Shown one piece after another: positions 1 through 11,688 of a stretch of DNA of 64,000 nucleotides. The position numbers and the translations under genes are program-made. Origin of the DNA: Gammaproteobacteria bacterium (GTDB taxonomy: Bacteria > Pseudomonadota > Gammaproteobacteria > Pseudomonadales > Halieaceae). The DNA lies in contig JAUHYL010000014.1 in the NCBI GenBank assembly GCA_030426545.1, positions 1-64,000 of the forward strand, read 5' to 3'. The notes beneath the pieces were generated by a model, which had not been told where the DNA came from, searched no databases, and saw only the letters and a program-made list of their open reading frames with translations. The stretch's first letter is position 1, and each line of letters starts with the position of its first letter.

Positions 1-255
1 CTGCGTGATGTGCTGGCTGACCTGGTCGAGTACGGCAGTTCCGAGCGCATTGAGGCGCATATGGATGAGATTCTTTCCACGATGGCCTGTCATGGCGCGG
101 TGCGGGCCAACCGGCGACTGACGCTCCCTGAAATGAACGCGCTGTTGCGCGACATGGAAGAGACAGAGCGCTCCGGGCAGTGCAACCACGGTCGCCCCAC
201 CTGGACGCAGCTCGGTATGGCCGAACTCGACAGGCTTTTTCTGCGCGGTCGCTGA
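1..255 (+). CDS. mutL: DNA mismatch repair protein MutL, C-terminal fragment
   Basis: The window opens inside a gene and holds its last 84 codons. The residues include the MutL C-terminal signature [20 protein letters not shown] followed by QCNHGRPTW, which belongs to the dimerisation domain that in many MutL proteins also carries the nicking endonuclease. MutL couples MutS mismatch recognition to downstream repair. The stop codon is followed after 10 bases by miaA, the gene order seen in many gammaproteobacteria. The start and the N-terminal ATPase domain lie outside the window. Confidence 0.93.
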   Translation: MRDVLADLVEYGSSERIEAHMDEILSTMACHGAVRANRRLTLPEMNALLRDMEETERSGQCNHGRPTWTQLGMAELDRLFLRGR

Positions 256-265
256 CAGGACGCCC

Positions 266-1258
266 ATGGCTGCCGAGAAGCCACTGTTACTGTGCCTGAT
301 GGGGCCGACCGCGTCGGGGAAAACCGATCTCGCGATCGCCCTGGCGGAGCAGGCCAACTGCGAGTTGATCAGTGTGGATTCTGCGCTGGTCTACCGCGGG
401 CTGGATATAGGCAGCGCCAAGCCCGATTATCCCCACCACCTGGTCGATATTCGCGACCCGGCCGAGCCCTATTCGGCTGCGGAGTTTGTGCGCGATGCCA
501 GTGAGCTGGCGGCGCAGATCACGGCCCGTGGCCGCACGCCCCTGCTGGTCGGCGGCACCATGCTGTATTTCAGGGCGATCATTGAGGGGCTTGCGTTGAT
601 GCCCGCCGCGGATGCGGCTATCCGCGCCGAAATCGAGGCGCAGGCAGCGCGCTACGGCTGGCCACATCTGCACGCTGAGCTGGCTGAGGTCGACCCGGAA
701 TCCGCACAGCGTATCCACCCCAACCACTCCCAGCGCCTGAGCCGCGCACTGGAGGTCTACCGGGCCAGCGGGGTGCCGCTGTCTGAATGGCACCGCCGCA
801 GCGGTGACTCGAGCGGTAGTCCGCTGTCGGGCTATCGGGTAGCACAGCTCGCTATCTGTCCGGCGGACCGACGCGTGCTGCATGAGCGCATAGCGCGGCG
901 CTTCGAGTTGATGCTCGATGCCGGATTGGTGGAAGAGGTACAGCGGCTGCGCGACCGACCGGATCTGCATCTCGACCTGCCGGCACTGCGCGCGGTCGGA
1001 TACCGGCAGATCTGGCAGCACCTGGAGGGAGACTATTCGCTGGAAGAGGCTGTGCAAAGGGCTGTGGCGGCCACGCGGCAGCTGGCCAAGCGGCAACTGA
1101 CCTGGCTGCGCAAATGGCCAAATCTTGAGTGGATTTTGACCGATGAGCAGGGAAAAGCCACCAGCACCGCCAAAAATGACGCTCAAAACGACAGGAATCG
1201 GCACAACGGTGATCTGGCGCCTGTTCACGTCGCGTTGAGCTTTTTGTCTACTTATTGA
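266..1258 (+). CDS. miaA: tRNA dimethylallyltransferase MiaA
   Basis: This 330-residue protein transfers a dimethylallyl group to A37 of tRNAs that read codons starting with U, the first step toward ms2i6A. A P-loop GPTASGKT sits at residues 13-20, followed by the family motifs [16 protein letters not shown] and LVGGTMLYF, and the length is normal for the family. The canonical DSAQVYR motif carries Leu instead of Gln here. An AGGA element precedes the ATG. It lies 10 bases after mutL and upstream of hfq, as in E. coli and Pseudomonas. The last 40 or so residues are less conserved. Confidence 0.95.
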   Translation: MAAEKPLLLCLMGPTASGKTDLAIALAEQANCELISVDSALVYRGLDIGSAKPDYPHHLVDIRDPAEPYSAAEFVRDASELAAQITARGRTPLLVGGTMLYFRAIIEGLALMPAADAAIRAEIEAQAARYGWPHLHAELAEVDPESAQRIHPNHSQRLSRALEVYRASGVPLSEWHRRSGDSSGSPLSGYRVAQLAICPADRRVLHERIARRFELMLDAGLVEEVQRLRDRPDLHLDLPALRAVGYRQIWQHLEGDYSLEEAVQRAVAATRQLAKRQLTWLRKWPNLEWILTDEQGKATSTAKNDAQNDRNRHNGDLAPVHVALSFLSTY

Positions 1259-1430
1259 ACTTTTTGACCCGGCGCGCGACATATAAATGAGCAGATGCTC
1301 TATACTGGGCGGTGCAGTAACCGAAGACCCGCTGCACCGGACATGCCACAGGGATAGGCATACCGGGAAAGAAAGAGGTCATTTTTTGTACTTTTTTAGG
1401 CTCGATTTGAGCCGGACTTAGGAGAGAACT

Positions 1431-1676
1431 ATGTCAAAAGGGCACACGCTACAAGACCCTTACCTGAATATCCTGCGTAAAGAACGCGTACCCGTGTCTA
1501 TTTACCTGGTAAACGGTATCAAGCTGCAGGGGCAGATCGAGTCTTTCGACCAGTTTGTGGTTCTGCTGAAGAACACCGTCAGCCAGATGGTCTACAAGCA
1601 CGCGATTTCCACGGTGGTGCCATCACGCGTGGTACGCCTGCCGCTGCAAAACCCCCAGGACGAAGAGGACAGCTAA
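1431..1676 (+). CDS. hfq: RNA chaperone Hfq
   Basis: This 81-residue Sm-like protein forms hexameric rings that pair small regulatory RNAs with mRNAs. The Sm1 region ([21 protein letters not shown]) and the Sm2 region ([16 protein letters not shown], with the YKH motif) are both intact. The C-terminal tail after Sm2 is short and acidic, as in Pseudomonas, and lacks the long disordered tail of E. coli Hfq. The ATG follows TAGGAGAGAACT, a clear Shine-Dalgarno. The 172-base gap after miaA probably holds its own promoter, but I could not pick one with a good -35/-10 pair. Confidence 0.97.
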   Translation: MSKGHTLQDPYLNILRKERVPVSIYLVNGIKLQGQIESFDQFVVLLKNTVSQMVYKHAISTVVPSRVVRLPLQNPQDEEDS

Positions 1677-1753
1677 GCTGCCCGGCCACGGCCTGATCCA
1701 CGGGCGCCTGCGTGGCGCCCCGCGCACATCCTCAGCGATCTGAAGAGGTAGCC

Positions 1754-3025
1754 TTGTTTTTTGAGCGCCCGCAATCGGGGGAACGCGCCGTACTCGTGCA
1801 TCTGGACCTCGCCAGTGAAGCCGAGCGTGAAGATCCCCGCGAGTTCGAGGAACTGGTGTTGTCCGCCGGCGGCGACCCGGCGGCCTACATTATGGGCAGC
1901 CGGAACGGCCCGGATCCGCGCACCTTCGTTGGCAGCGGCAAGCTGGAAGAAATAGCCGGCGCCGTGGCGGCAAACGATGCCGAGATCGTGATGTTCAACC
2001 ACGCGCTGAGCCCCAGCCAGGAACGCAACCTGGAAAAAGAGCTGCAGTGTCGCGTACTGGATCGCACCGGCCTGATCCTCGATATTTTTGCCCAACGCGC
2101 ACGCACCCACGAGGGCAAGCTGCAGGTTGAGCTCGCGCAGCTGCAGCACATGACCACGCGTCTGGTACGAGGGTGGACACACCTCGAGCGCCAAAAAGGG
2201 GGCATCGGTCTGCGCGGTCCCGGTGAAACCCAGCTGGAAACCGACCGCCGTCTGCTGCGCGCGCGCATCAAATCCATCACAGCCCGGCTGGACAAGGTAC
2301 GCCGTCAGCGTGACCAGGGCCGCCGCTCGCGCCAGCGTGCAGAGATTCCCACGGTGTCGCTGGTGGGCTATACCAACGCCGGCAAATCCACGCTGTTCAA
2401 TCGCCTGACCGACTCCTCCGTGTATGCCGCGGACCAGTTGTTTGCCACGCTGGATCCAACACTGCGCCGACTCGACATCGAGAGTATTGGCCCGGTTATC
2501 CTTGCCGATACGGTAGGTTTTATCTCTCACCTGCCGCATAAACTGGTGGAGGCGTTCAAGGCGACCCTGGAGGAAACGGTCAATGCCGACCTGTTGCTGC
2601 ACGTGATCGACGCCGCCGATAGCGAGCGTGAGAACAGCATGCACCGCGTGCAGGAAATTCTCGAGGAGATTCAGGCTGATGACATCGTCCAGCTGCAAAT
2701 TTTCAACAAATTGGATCTGCTGGAACAGCCCGCCCGTATAGACCGTAGTGCCGACGGCCTGCCTGAGCGTGTATGGCTCAGTGCACAGACCGGTGAAGGT
2801 GTGGAACTGCTGTTGCAGGCGATTGCTGAACTGCTGGGAAGGGATATGGTGTCTGAAGAGGTGACCATACTGCCCGAGCAGGGCGGCCTGCGCGCTGAGT
2901 TGTACAGCCTCGGGGCCGTGCAGCAGGAGGAATTCGGCGACGACGGCGCCGCTCACCTGCAGGTACGCCTTTCTCGCACAGATTGGAACCGGCTGATGAA
3001 AAAAGGCCCGGAGCCGCTCTTCTAG
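1754..3025 (+). CDS. hflX: Ribosome-associated GTPase HflX (TTG start)
   Basis: HflX is a GTPase that binds the 50S subunit and splits stalled ribosomes. The G1 motif GYTNAGKST, G3 DTVGF and G4 NKLD are present, preceded by the N-terminal HflX domain with GPGETQLE. The reading frame is open back to a GTG at 1712, but I place the start at the TTG at 1754. GAAGAGG lies about 6 bases before it, and the resulting N-terminus (FFERPQSGERAVLVHLDL) matches how HflX proteins normally begin. That gives 423 residues. It sits between hfq and hflKC as in many gammaproteobacteria. Confidence 0.92.
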   Translation: MFFERPQSGERAVLVHLDLASEAEREDPREFEELVLSAGGDPAAYIMGSRNGPDPRTFVGSGKLEEIAGAVAANDAEIVMFNHALSPSQERNLEKELQCRVLDRTGLILDIFAQRARTHEGKLQVELAQLQHMTTRLVRGWTHLERQKGGIGLRGPGETQLETDRRLLRARIKSITARLDKVRRQRDQGRRSRQRAEIPTVSLVGYTNAGKSTLFNRLTDSSVYAADQLFATLDPTLRRLDIESIGPVILADTVGFISHLPHKLVEAFKATLEETVNADLLLHVIDAADSERENSMHRVQEILEEIQADDIVQLQIFNKLDLLEQPARIDRSADGLPERVWLSAQTGEGVELLLQAIAELLGRDMVSEEVTILPEQGGLRAELYSLGAVQQEEFGDDGAAHLQVRLSRTDWNRLMKKGPEPLF

Positions 3026-3118
3026 TAGTTGTACACAGGGGTGTTGGCCGCGTAGGCTTGAGCCCCGTTCGAAACAAATTTTGTTAAACTGTTGATTGTT
3101 ATTGGTTAGGAGTCAGTT

Positions 3119-4282
3119 ATGGCCTGGAATGAACCCGGTGGGGGTGACAACAAACCCCGCGATCCCTGGGGTGGTGGTGATCAGGGGCCTCCGGATCTGG
3201 ATGAGGCGCTGAAGAAGCTGCAGGAGCGTATGGGTGGTCTGTTCGGCGGCAGCGGAGGCGGCGGCTCTGGTTCTGGATCCGGCCTGTCCGGTAAAGCCGT
3301 GGTCGTTCTGCTGCTTGTCGCGGCGGTGGTCTGGGCGCTGATGGGCGTCTACCAGGTTGATCAGCAGGAGCGCGGTGTGGTGCTGCGTTTCGGTAAGTAC
3401 TACGACACTGTGCAGCCTGGTCTGCAGTGGAATCCGCCTCTCATTGACGAGGTGACACTGGTCAACACCACCAAGGTGCGGGCCGTGGATTTCCAGGAAA
3501 TCATGCTCACCCAGGACGAAAACATCGTCGAAGTGCACTTGTCAGTGCAGTACGTGATCAGCGATCCGGATAAGTTTTTCCTCAAGGTGCGAGAGCCCGA
3601 GCGCTCCTTGCAGCACGCCACGCAGAGCGCGCTGCGCCATGTGGTGGGTGATACCAGTATGGATCTCGTGCTCACCACGGGCCGTGAACAAATCGCCGCG
3701 GATGTGAAGACGCGCCTGCAGGATTACCTGGATCGGTACGAAACCGGCATCATGGTACGTCAGGTCAACGTCGATAAATCGGATCCGCCGGCGCAGGTAA
3801 AATCCGCGTTTGATGACGTGATCAAGGCTCGTGAGGACGAAGAGCGGGTCAAGAACGAGGCCCAGGCCTACGCCAACGGCATCGTGCCGGAAGCTCGCGG
3901 CTATGCGCAGCGCCAAATTGAAGAGGCTAGTGCCTATCGCGAACAGGTAATTGCCAACGCCGAGGGTGAGGCAGAGCGCTTTACCAAATTGCTGACGGAA
4001 TATCGCAAGGCACCGGTCGTTACGCGTGAGCGCTTGTACCTGGACGCACTGCAGGAAGTGTTCGCCCAGACGAATAAGGTCATGGTCGATGTGGAAGGCG
4101 GCAACAACGTGATGTACCTCCCGCTGGACAAAATGGTCCCCAAGAGCAGTCTTGGAGGGGGCGCGGTGCGCGAGATGCGGGTAGACAGCTCCAATATCCG
4201 TGAATTGACCGACGCCGTTATGGAGCAGCTGCGTCGTGATGCTGCTGTTACCGGTGGCCGCACTAGCAGGGGAGGGCGTTAA
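3119..4282 (+). CDS. hflK: Membrane protease modulator HflK
   Basis: HflK is an SPFH/band-7 protein that, with HflC, forms a large periplasmic-facing cage around the FtsH protease. The 387 residues begin with a cytoplasmic Gly/Pro-rich segment (about residues 1-58), then one membrane helix (about 60-80). The band-7 domain opening QQERGVVLRFGKYYDTVQPG follows, and then a long Ala/Glu-rich helical region. TTAGGAG precedes the ATG. Only two bases separate its stop from hflC, so the two are certainly co-expressed. Confidence 0.95.
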   Translation: MAWNEPGGGDNKPRDPWGGGDQGPPDLDEALKKLQERMGGLFGGSGGGGSGSGSGLSGKAVVVLLLVAAVVWALMGVYQVDQQERGVVLRFGKYYDTVQPGLQWNPPLIDEVTLVNTTKVRAVDFQEIMLTQDENIVEVHLSVQYVISDPDKFFLKVREPERSLQHATQSALRHVVGDTSMDLVLTTGREQIAADVKTRLQDYLDRYETGIMVRQVNVDKSDPPAQVKSAFDDVIKAREDEERVKNEAQAYANGIVPEARGYAQRQIEEASAYREQVIANAEGEAERFTKLLTEYRKAPVVTRERLYLDALQEVFAQTNKVMVDVEGGNNVMYLPLDKMVPKSSLGGGAVREMRVDSSNIRELTDAVMEQLRRDAAVTGGRTSRGGR

Positions 4283-4284
4283 TC

Positions 4285-5160
4285 ATGTCAGGTCGTAGTG
4301 TCGTATTATTGTTACTTGTCCTGGTGGGCGTATTGATTGCGAGCCAGTCCCTGTATGTCATCAAGGAAACCGAGCGCGGTGTGCTGCTGCAGTTCGGTGA
4401 GGTGGTCAACCCGAATATCCAGCCCGGGCTGCATGTGAAGATTCCGTTCGTCAACAACGTGCGCAAGTTCGACGGTCGAATCCTGACAGTCGACTCTCCC
4501 TCCGAGCGCTTTTTCACGCAGGAGAAGAAGGCGCTGATTGTCGATTCATTTGCCAAGTTCCGTGTGTCTGACACGTCCAAGTTCTATACCTCCACAAACT
4601 TTGAGGAGGCGCGCGTACGCGGCCTGCTGGCACAGCGTATCAACAACGGCCTGCGTAACCAGGTGGGCGTGCGCACCATCCAGGAAGTGGTGTCCGGGGA
4701 GCGCGATGAGCTGATGGAAGTGCTGACCAAGGAGATCGATGTGATGGCCCGGGAGGAACTGGGTGTTGAAATTATCGATGTCCGGGTGAAGCAGATCGAT
4801 CTGCCCAAGGACGTTTCGGAGTCGGTGTATCGCCGTATGAATGCAGAGCGTGAAAAAGAGGCCAGGGAGCTGCGCTCCCAGGGTCAGGAACTGGCCGAGG
4901 GTATTCGCGCCGCCGCCGACCGGGAGGTCACCGTGATTCGGGCCAATGCCTATCGTGACGCGGAACTGATCCGTGGTGAAGGTGATGCCCAGGCCACGGC
5001 CATTTACGCCAATGCGTTCGACCAGGACTCGGAGTTCTACTCGTTTACCCGCAGCCTTCGGGCCTATCGCGAAGCCTTTCAGGGCAGCGGTGACATTCTG
5101 CTGCTGCAGCCTGATAGCGAGTTTTTCCGCTATCTGAAGGACCCGCAGGGCGGCGATTGA
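4285..5160 (+). CDS. hflC: Membrane protease modulator HflC
   Basis: This is the partner of HflK in the FtsH-regulating complex: 291 residues with an N-terminal signal-anchor (about residues 5-22). The SPFH domain starts at KETERGVLLQFGEVV and is followed by a coiled region with the typical VRVKQIDLP and RMNAEREKEARELRSQG stretches. It follows hflK by two bases. Length and order are as expected for the family, and nothing unusual is seen. Confidence 0.95.
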   Translation: MSGRSVVLLLLVLVGVLIASQSLYVIKETERGVLLQFGEVVNPNIQPGLHVKIPFVNNVRKFDGRILTVDSPSERFFTQEKKALIVDSFAKFRVSDTSKFYTSTNFEEARVRGLLAQRINNGLRNQVGVRTIQEVVSGERDELMEVLTKEIDVMAREELGVEIIDVRVKQIDLPKDVSESVYRRMNAEREKEARELRSQGQELAEGIRAAADREVTVIRANAYRDAELIRGEGDAQATAIYANAFDQDSEFYSFTRSLRAYREAFQGSGDILLLQPDSEFFRYLKDPQGGD

Positions 5161-5361
5161 TCACGGGTAGTCTGAATCGGTAAAAATCACGGGTGCTATT
5201 CGCAGCGCCTGTGCTAACATTCCTTAACCGTGGGTTCCGGCGTTTCATAGCAAGCGTTGGCCCCGCGGTTTTTTGTGCCTGCGCGGGGCGTATGGTCTCC
5301 CGCATCCGGGTATTTCATCCATAGCAGTGAATGGCAATGGCCCTGGCGGGCAGGAGAGTTT

Positions 5362-5553
5362 GTGGACTTCTGGCAGGTGCTTCCGGCGGCTTTTGCGCTG
5401 GTATTGATTTTTGAAGGGTTGCTGCCGTTCCTCAGTCCGGGTCGATGGCGTGACATGTTGTCCGTCGTGCAGCAAATGGATGATCGCAGCATCCGGTTCA
5501 TTGGGTTGGGCAGCATGCTGGTCGGACTGCTGATGTTGAATTGGGTACATTGA
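5362..5553 (+). CDS. DUF2065 small membrane protein (YjeT-like, GTG start)
   Basis: This is a 63-residue hydrophobic protein with two predicted membrane stretches around a loop, LLPFLSPGRWRDMLSVVQQM. This pattern and its position between hflC and hisZ or purA fit the DUF2065/YjeT family, whose function is unknown. The frame is open further upstream to 5257, but I choose the GTG at 5362. AGGAG lies 5 bases before it, and the protein then begins FWQVLPAAFALVLIFEGLLP, where the family normally begins. Confidence 0.82.
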   Translation: MDFWQVLPAAFALVLIFEGLLPFLSPGRWRDMLSVVQQMDDRSIRFIGLGSMLVGLLMLNWVH

Positions 5554-5605
5554 TCCCGGGTCGGTTAACACTGACAGCTACGCAAACAGGTTGAGTGAAG
5601 GCGAG

Positions 5606-6769
5606 ATGGCAAGGGTAAATCACTGGCAGCTTCCGGGGGGGGTAGAAGAAGTGCTCCCGGACCAGGCGGAAACGGTAGAACGTTTGCGGCGTCTGCTGCT
5701 GGATCTGTATCGCAGTTGGGGCTACAGGCTGGTTATTCCACCCATGGTGGAGTTTACCGAAGCCCTGCTCGTTGGACTTGGCGAGGACCTGGACCTGCTT
5801 ACCTTCAAGGTGACCGACCAGCTGAGCGGTCGCAGCCTTGGTATCCGTGCGGATATTACGCCGCAGGTCGCGCGTATTGACGCGCACAGCCTGGCCGAGG
5901 AAGGAATCACGCGGTTGTGTTACGCCGGCACCACTTTGCACGCCCGGCCCAAAACACCACTGGCCTCGCGTGCGCCGATTCAACTGGGTGCTGAGCTTTT
6001 CGGTGATGACAGTGCCGGGGCAGATGTGGAAATTGTGCGGCTGATGCTGGCCACCCTGGAAGCGGCTGGCCTGGACGACATCACGCTGGATCTCGGCCAC
6101 GTGGGTATCTATGAGGCGGTTCTCGACGTTGCCGGTCTCGATCAGGATCTGGAGAAGACGGTCTTCGATGCCCTGCAACGTAAATCGGCTCCCGACCTGC
6201 GCGACGCGCTATCGGGGGTGGAACCGGCGGTGGCAGATTGCGTCATTTCACTGATCGATCTGCACGGAGATGACAGCGTTCTGGAGCGAGCGCGGGAGTT
6301 GTTTGGCGATACTGCGCCACAGGCGGTGTCTGCCGTGGATATGCTGGCTGAGCTTGCCGCAGACCTGCGCAGGCAACAACCTGACCTCACTATCTATTTT
6401 GACCTGGCAGAGTTGCGCGGCTACCACTACCACACAGGCCTGGTCTTCGCGGCCTACGTGCCGGGACACGGGCAGGCGCTGGCCAATGGCGGCCGCTACA
6501 ACGATGTGGGTGGCGTGTTCGGTCGCGCACGGCCGGCAACGGGCTTCGCCACAGATCTCAAGGCGCTGATGGCGCTGGCCCAGTCCCTGCCGGCAGACGC
6601 TGGCGCGATCAGCATGCCGGACATTGATGACCCGGCGCTAACGGCGCGCGTGGCTGAGCTACGCGCCTCCGGCGAGGTGGTAATTAACGCTTTGAGGGCA
6701 GCACCCGATCCGCGTTGTGACCGGCAACTGGTCGAGGTTGACGGCGATTGGCAGGTCGAAGCACTTTAA
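5606..6769 (+). CDS. hisZ: ATP phosphoribosyltransferase regulatory subunit HisZ
   Basis: HisZ is a catalytically dead class II aminoacyl-tRNA synthetase paralogue that partners short-form HisG in the first step of histidine synthesis. The N-terminus VNHWQLPGGVEEVLPDQAE, the motif 2-like RADITPQVARIDAH and the late ELRGYHYHTGLVFAAYVPG segment are family features. I start at the ATG at 5606 (387 residues); a TTG at 5591 in the same frame is possible. HisZ implies that the genome has a short HisG elsewhere. Placement before purA is the usual one in Pseudomonas relatives. Confidence 0.94.
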   Translation: MARVNHWQLPGGVEEVLPDQAETVERLRRLLLDLYRSWGYRLVIPPMVEFTEALLVGLGEDLDLLTFKVTDQLSGRSLGIRADITPQVARIDAHSLAEEGITRLCYAGTTLHARPKTPLASRAPIQLGAELFGDDSAGADVEIVRLMLATLEAAGLDDITLDLGHVGIYEAVLDVAGLDQDLEKTVFDALQRKSAPDLRDALSGVEPAVADCVISLIDLHGDDSVLERARELFGDTAPQAVSAVDMLAELAADLRRQQPDLTIYFDLAELRGYHYHTGLVFAAYVPGHGQALANGGRYNDVGGVFGRARPATGFATDLKALMALAQSLPADAGAISMPDIDDPALTARVAELRASGEVVINALRAAPDPRCDRQLVEVDGDWQVEAL

Positions 6770-8116
<1,347 letters not shown>

Positions 8117-8270
8117 CCGCGCCGGGCGGCCTCCCGGTGAAATCGGCATGAATATGCTGAAGAAGTGTGAACGGATACGCTATAAACAGCGCTGAAGTTC
8201 CCCCGCGCCTTGTATTTCACTACCATGTGAGGCCGGTAGAAAACCAATAACACGAAGGGCAGGTTGAACG

Positions 8271-9218
8271 ATGCATCTAAGGAAGAGAATTCTGGTCACC
8301 GGCGGGGCGGGATTCCTCGGCTCACACCTGTGTCGGTTCCTGGTCGGCCAGGGGCATGACGTCATCTGCGTGGACAACTTCTTTACCGGTACCAAGGACA
8401 ATATCCTCGACCTGCTGAGCAAGCCCCATTTCGAGCTGGTGCGGCACGACGTGACGTTCCCGCTGTATGTGGAGGTCGATGAAATCTACAACCTCGCCTG
8501 CCCGGCGTCTCCGATCCACTACCAACACGATCCGGTACAAACCACCAAGACCAGCGTGCACGGTGCGATCAATATGCTGGGGCTCGCTAAGCGTACCAAT
8601 GCGAAAATTTTTCAGGCCTCTACCAGTGAAGTTTACGGTGATCCCAAGGTGCACCCGCAGCCGGAAAGCTACTGGGGCCACGTCAACCCGGTGGGTGAGC
8701 GATCCTGCTACGACGAGGGCAAGCGCTGCGCGGAAACGCTGTTCTTCGATTACTACCGACAGCACAACCTGCGCATTAAGGTAGCGCGCATCTTCAACAC
8801 CTATGGCCCCAACATGCACCCCAACGACGGTCGTGTGGTTTCCAACTTCATCATGCAGGCGCTGCGTGGCGAGGACATTACGCTGTACGGCGACGGTTCC
8901 CAGACGCGCTCATTCTGTTACGTCGATGATTTGATCCGGGGTATTGTCGGTCTCATGGAGTCCGGCGATGACGTCACCGGGCCCGTCAACCTGGGTAATC
9001 CCAATGAGTTCACTATTCGCCAACTCGCGGAGAAGGTGATCGAGCTGACCGGATGTGGCTCCGAGCTGGTGTTTCAGCCTTTGCCCAGCGACGATCCCCT
9101 GCAGCGCCAGCCGGATATCAGCCAGGCGCAACAGCGCCTGGGTTGGGCGCCCGAGATACAGTTGGAAGAGGGGCTGCAGAAGACCATTGCGTACTTTTCG
9201 TCGCTGGTCGCTGAGTAA
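8271..9218 (+). CDS. UDP-glucuronate decarboxylase (UDP-xylose synthase family)
   Basis: This is a 315-residue extended short-chain dehydrogenase. It has the Rossmann motif [12 protein letters not shown] (about residues 9-20), STSEVYGDP and the catalytic YDEGKR (YxxxK). The combination of [28 protein letters not shown] and [14 protein letters not shown] marks the UDP-xylose synthase type, which converts UDP-glucuronate to UDP-xylose with NAD. It converges on the UDP-glucose dehydrogenase gene that would supply its substrate. A related UDP-sugar epimerase cannot be fully excluded. Confidence 0.88.
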   Translation: MHLRKRILVTGGAGFLGSHLCRFLVGQGHDVICVDNFFTGTKDNILDLLSKPHFELVRHDVTFPLYVEVDEIYNLACPASPIHYQHDPVQTTKTSVHGAINMLGLAKRTNAKIFQASTSEVYGDPKVHPQPESYWGHVNPVGERSCYDEGKRCAETLFFDYYRQHNLRIKVARIFNTYGPNMHPNDGRVVSNFIMQALRGEDITLYGDGSQTRSFCYVDDLIRGIVGLMESGDDVTGPVNLGNPNEFTIRQLAEKVIELTGCGSELVFQPLPSDDPLQRQPDISQAQQRLGWAPEIQLEEGLQKTIAYFSSLVAE

Positions 9219-9230
9219 TACTCCGGCGTA

Positions 9231-10535
9231 TCAACGCCCTACGCAAATGTAGCGGAAGCCGTGCCGCTCCATAAGTTCGCGCTCGTAGACATTGCGCAAG
9301 TCCAGGAAAGCATCTCCGCGCATGCAGTCTTTTACCCGCGCCAGGTCCAGGCCTCTGTACTGATTCCACTCGGTCAACAACACGACGGCATCGGCGTTTT
9401 CCGCCGCGCTGTACAGGTTGTCGCTGTAGCTCACCTCCGCGGGCAGTAACGCCGCCGCTTCCTCCATGCCTGCCGGATCGTGCGCGCGAATCTCGGCGCC
9501 CCGTTCTGCCAGCGCCGGCAGGATGGTCAGCGAGGGCGCATCGCGCATATCGTCAGTTTCAGGTTTGAAGGTCAGGCCCAGCACGGCGATGCGCTTGCCG
9601 TTAACGTCACCGCCCAGAGCCTGCTCAATTTTCTTCACCATGCGCTCTTTCTGTTGCTTGTTTACCGTTACCACAGCACTGACGATGTGGCTGGAGGCGC
9701 CCGCCTCCTCAGCCATGCGAATCATGGCGCTGGTGTCCTTGGGAAAACAGGAGCCACCAAAGCCCGGGCCAGGGTGTAGAAACTTTTTGCCGATGCGGCC
9801 GTCGAAGCCCATGCCGCGCGCAACAGCATGTATATCCGCGCCGGTTTTCTCGCACAACTCCGCAACCTCGTTGATGAAGCTGATTTTTGTGGCAAGGAAT
9901 GCATTCGCCGCGTACTTGGTGATCTCGGCGCTTTCCAGGTCGGTCACCAGTATGGGCGCCTCGATCAGGTTGAGCGGCCGGTACAATTCGCGCAACAGCG
10001 CTTCGGCGCGTTCGCTTTCGACCCCCAGGATAACCCGGTCCGGCCGCATGAAATCGCCAATCGCCGAGCCCTCGCGCAGGAACTCGGGGTTGGAGGCGAC
10101 ATCGAAATCGGCCTTTGGGTTGGCTTCTGCGATGATGCGTTTCACCTCGCGGGCGGTGCCCACCGGTACCGTAGATTTATCCACGATCACCGTATAGCCC
10201 TGCAGGTGCCCGGCGATCTGGCGCGCCGCCTCGTACACGTACTTCAGGTCGGCGTGTCCGTCGCCGCGACGGCTGGGTGTGCCTACGGCTATGAAAACCA
10301 GATCTGCGTCTTCAACCGTGCCTGTAAACTGCGTGGAGAACTGCAAACGTCCCGCAGCCGTATTGCGCTGTACCAGGTCGGCCAGCCCCGGTTCGTATAT
10401 CGGGATATGCCCCTGGGCCAGTGCGTCAATCCTTGCCGTGTTGACGTCCAGGCAGGTTACCTGGGCGCCAAACTCGGCGAAGCAGGCGCCCGAAACAAGC
10501 CCCACGTAACCGGCACCGATCATTACTACCTTCAT
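9231..10535 (-). CDS. ugd: UDP-glucose 6-dehydrogenase
   Basis: This enzyme oxidises UDP-glucose to UDP-glucuronate with two NAD molecules. The 434 residues show the N-terminal Rossmann loop [19 protein letters not shown], the DKSTVPVGT segment and the catalytic cysteine in FGGSCFPKD. Its ATG overlaps the TGA of the upstream epimerase gene as ATGA, so the two are translationally coupled. Together with the decarboxylase and the epimerase it builds a UDP-glucuronate branch, probably for exopolysaccharide or lipopolysaccharide. Confidence 0.95.
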   Translation of the reverse strand: MKVVMIGAGYVGLVSGACFAEFGAQVTCLDVNTARIDALAQGHIPIYEPGLADLVQRNTAAGRLQFSTQFTGTVEDADLVFIAVGTPSRRGDGHADLKYVYEAARQIAGHLQGYTVIVDKSTVPVGTAREVKRIIAEANPKADFDVASNPEFLREGSAIGDFMRPDRVILGVESERAEALLRELYRPLNLIEAPILVTDLESAEITKYAANAFLATKISFINEVAELCEKTGADIHAVARGMGFDGRIGKKFLHPGPGFGGSCFPKDTSAMIRMAEEAGASSHIVSAVVTVNKQQKERMVKKIEQALGGDVNGKRIAVLGLTFKPETDDMRDAPSLTILPALAERGAEIRAHDPAGMEEAAALLPAEVSYSDNLYSAAENADAVVLLTEWNQYRGLDLARVKDCMRGDAFLDLRNVYERELMERHGFRYICVGR

Positions 10536-11548
10536 GCCTGTTCCCTGTTCATGTAGTCCCTGTACCAGTCGACAAATTGTGCCACGCCGCTGCGAATGTC
10601 TGTCTGTGGCCGATAGCCCACAGCGTTTGCCAGATCCTCGACATCCGCGCAGGTAGCGGGCACATCGCCCGGCTGCATGGGCAGCATTTCACGCACGGCT
10701 TCCATACCGAGTGCGTCCTCAATAGCGCGTATGAAGTCATCTAACGCTACCGGGCAATTGTTACCGATATTGTACAGGCGGTAGGGTGCGCTGCTGCTGC
10801 CGGGGTCTGGCTGCGCCGGGTTCCAGGCGGCATTGGGTGTCGCCGGTTGATCAATCACGCGCACCACGCCTTCGACGATGTCATCCACGAAGGTGAAATC
10901 GCGCTGCATGCGGCCCTCGTTGAACACCTGGATTGGTTCTCCCGCTAGAATTGCTCGGGTAAACAGGAACAGCGCCATGTCGGGTCGGCCCCACGGGCCG
11001 TAAACGGTGAAAAACCGCAGGCCGGTGGTCGGCAGGCCGTAAAGATGAGAGTAGGTGTGCGCCATCAACTCATTGGCCTTCTTGCTGGCGGCGTACAGCG
11101 AAACCGGATGGTCGACGTTGTCGTGCACGGAAAACGGCATGTTTGTGTTCATGCCATAGACAGAGCTGCTGCTGGCGTAGACGAGGTGACCCGTTTGCTG
11201 CTGGCGGCAGCACTCAAGAATATTGGTGAATCCCACAATGTTGCTATCAATATAGGCGCGCGGGTTCTCCAGCGAATAGCGCACACCCGCCTGCGCAGCG
11301 AGGTTGACCACCGCGTCGAAGGCGTTGTCGTTGAACAGCGTGTCCAGGCGAACCCTGTCCTGCAGATCGATCAACACAAAGCTGAAGCGGCTGTTACCTT
11401 CAAGCAGGGCCAGGCGTGCCTTTTTCAGGCCCACATCGTAATAGTCGTTCAGGTTGTCCAGCCCAACTACCGTATCGCCGCGCGCCAGCAGCGCGGCGCT
11501 CAAGTGATAGCCGATAAAACCCGCTGCGCCAGTAACAAGTACATGCAT
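10532..11548 (-). CDS. UDP-glucuronate 4-epimerase-like NAD-dependent epimerase
   Basis: This is a 338-residue extended short-chain dehydrogenase with [12 protein letters not shown] at the N-terminus and the catalytic [23 protein letters not shown] and [15 protein letters not shown] are the hallmarks of the CapI/UDP-glucuronate 4-epimerase group, which makes UDP-galacturonate. Co-translation with ugd fits that substrate. The first gene of the pair starts at 11548, 140 bases from the divergent galE. Confidence 0.88.
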   Translation of the reverse strand: MHVLVTGAAGFIGYHLSAALLARGDTVVGLDNLNDYYDVGLKKARLALLEGNSRFSFVLIDLQDRVRLDTLFNDNAFDAVVNLAAQAGVRYSLENPRAYIDSNIVGFTNILECCRQQQTGHLVYASSSSVYGMNTNMPFSVHDNVDHPVSLYAASKKANELMAHTYSHLYGLPTTGLRFFTVYGPWGRPDMALFLFTRAILAGEPIQVFNEGRMQRDFTFVDDIVEGVVRVIDQPATPNAAWNPAQPDPGSSSAPYRLYNIGNNCPVALDDFIRAIEDALGMEAVREMLPMQPGDVPATCADVEDLANAVGYRPQTDIRSGVAQFVDWYRDYMNREQA

Positions 11549-11688
11549 CGTTCCATTCTACTCGCGTGGCGCTGCGGGAATAAGCACTGTGGTACCTGTT
11601 TTTTTCGCTTCTGCGATGGGCTTCCGCTTTCTGCGTGCGGCGCTTACGTTATACTTTTCCCGCAACTGGATTGGTAGAGACTGGGAAT

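Noticed and set aside
287-1282. A 331-codon open frame opposite miaA
   Set aside because: It mirrors the miaA coding region and has no family motif or ribosome binding site.
1264-1306. TTGACC and TATACT as an hfq promoter
   Set aside because: The spacing is 31 bases, far beyond the 16-18 expected, so I do not call it.
1673-2956. A 427-codon open frame opposite hflX
   Set aside because: It is the antisense of a well-supported GTPase gene in GC-rich DNA; its residues show no motif and its length is explained by codon bias of hflX.
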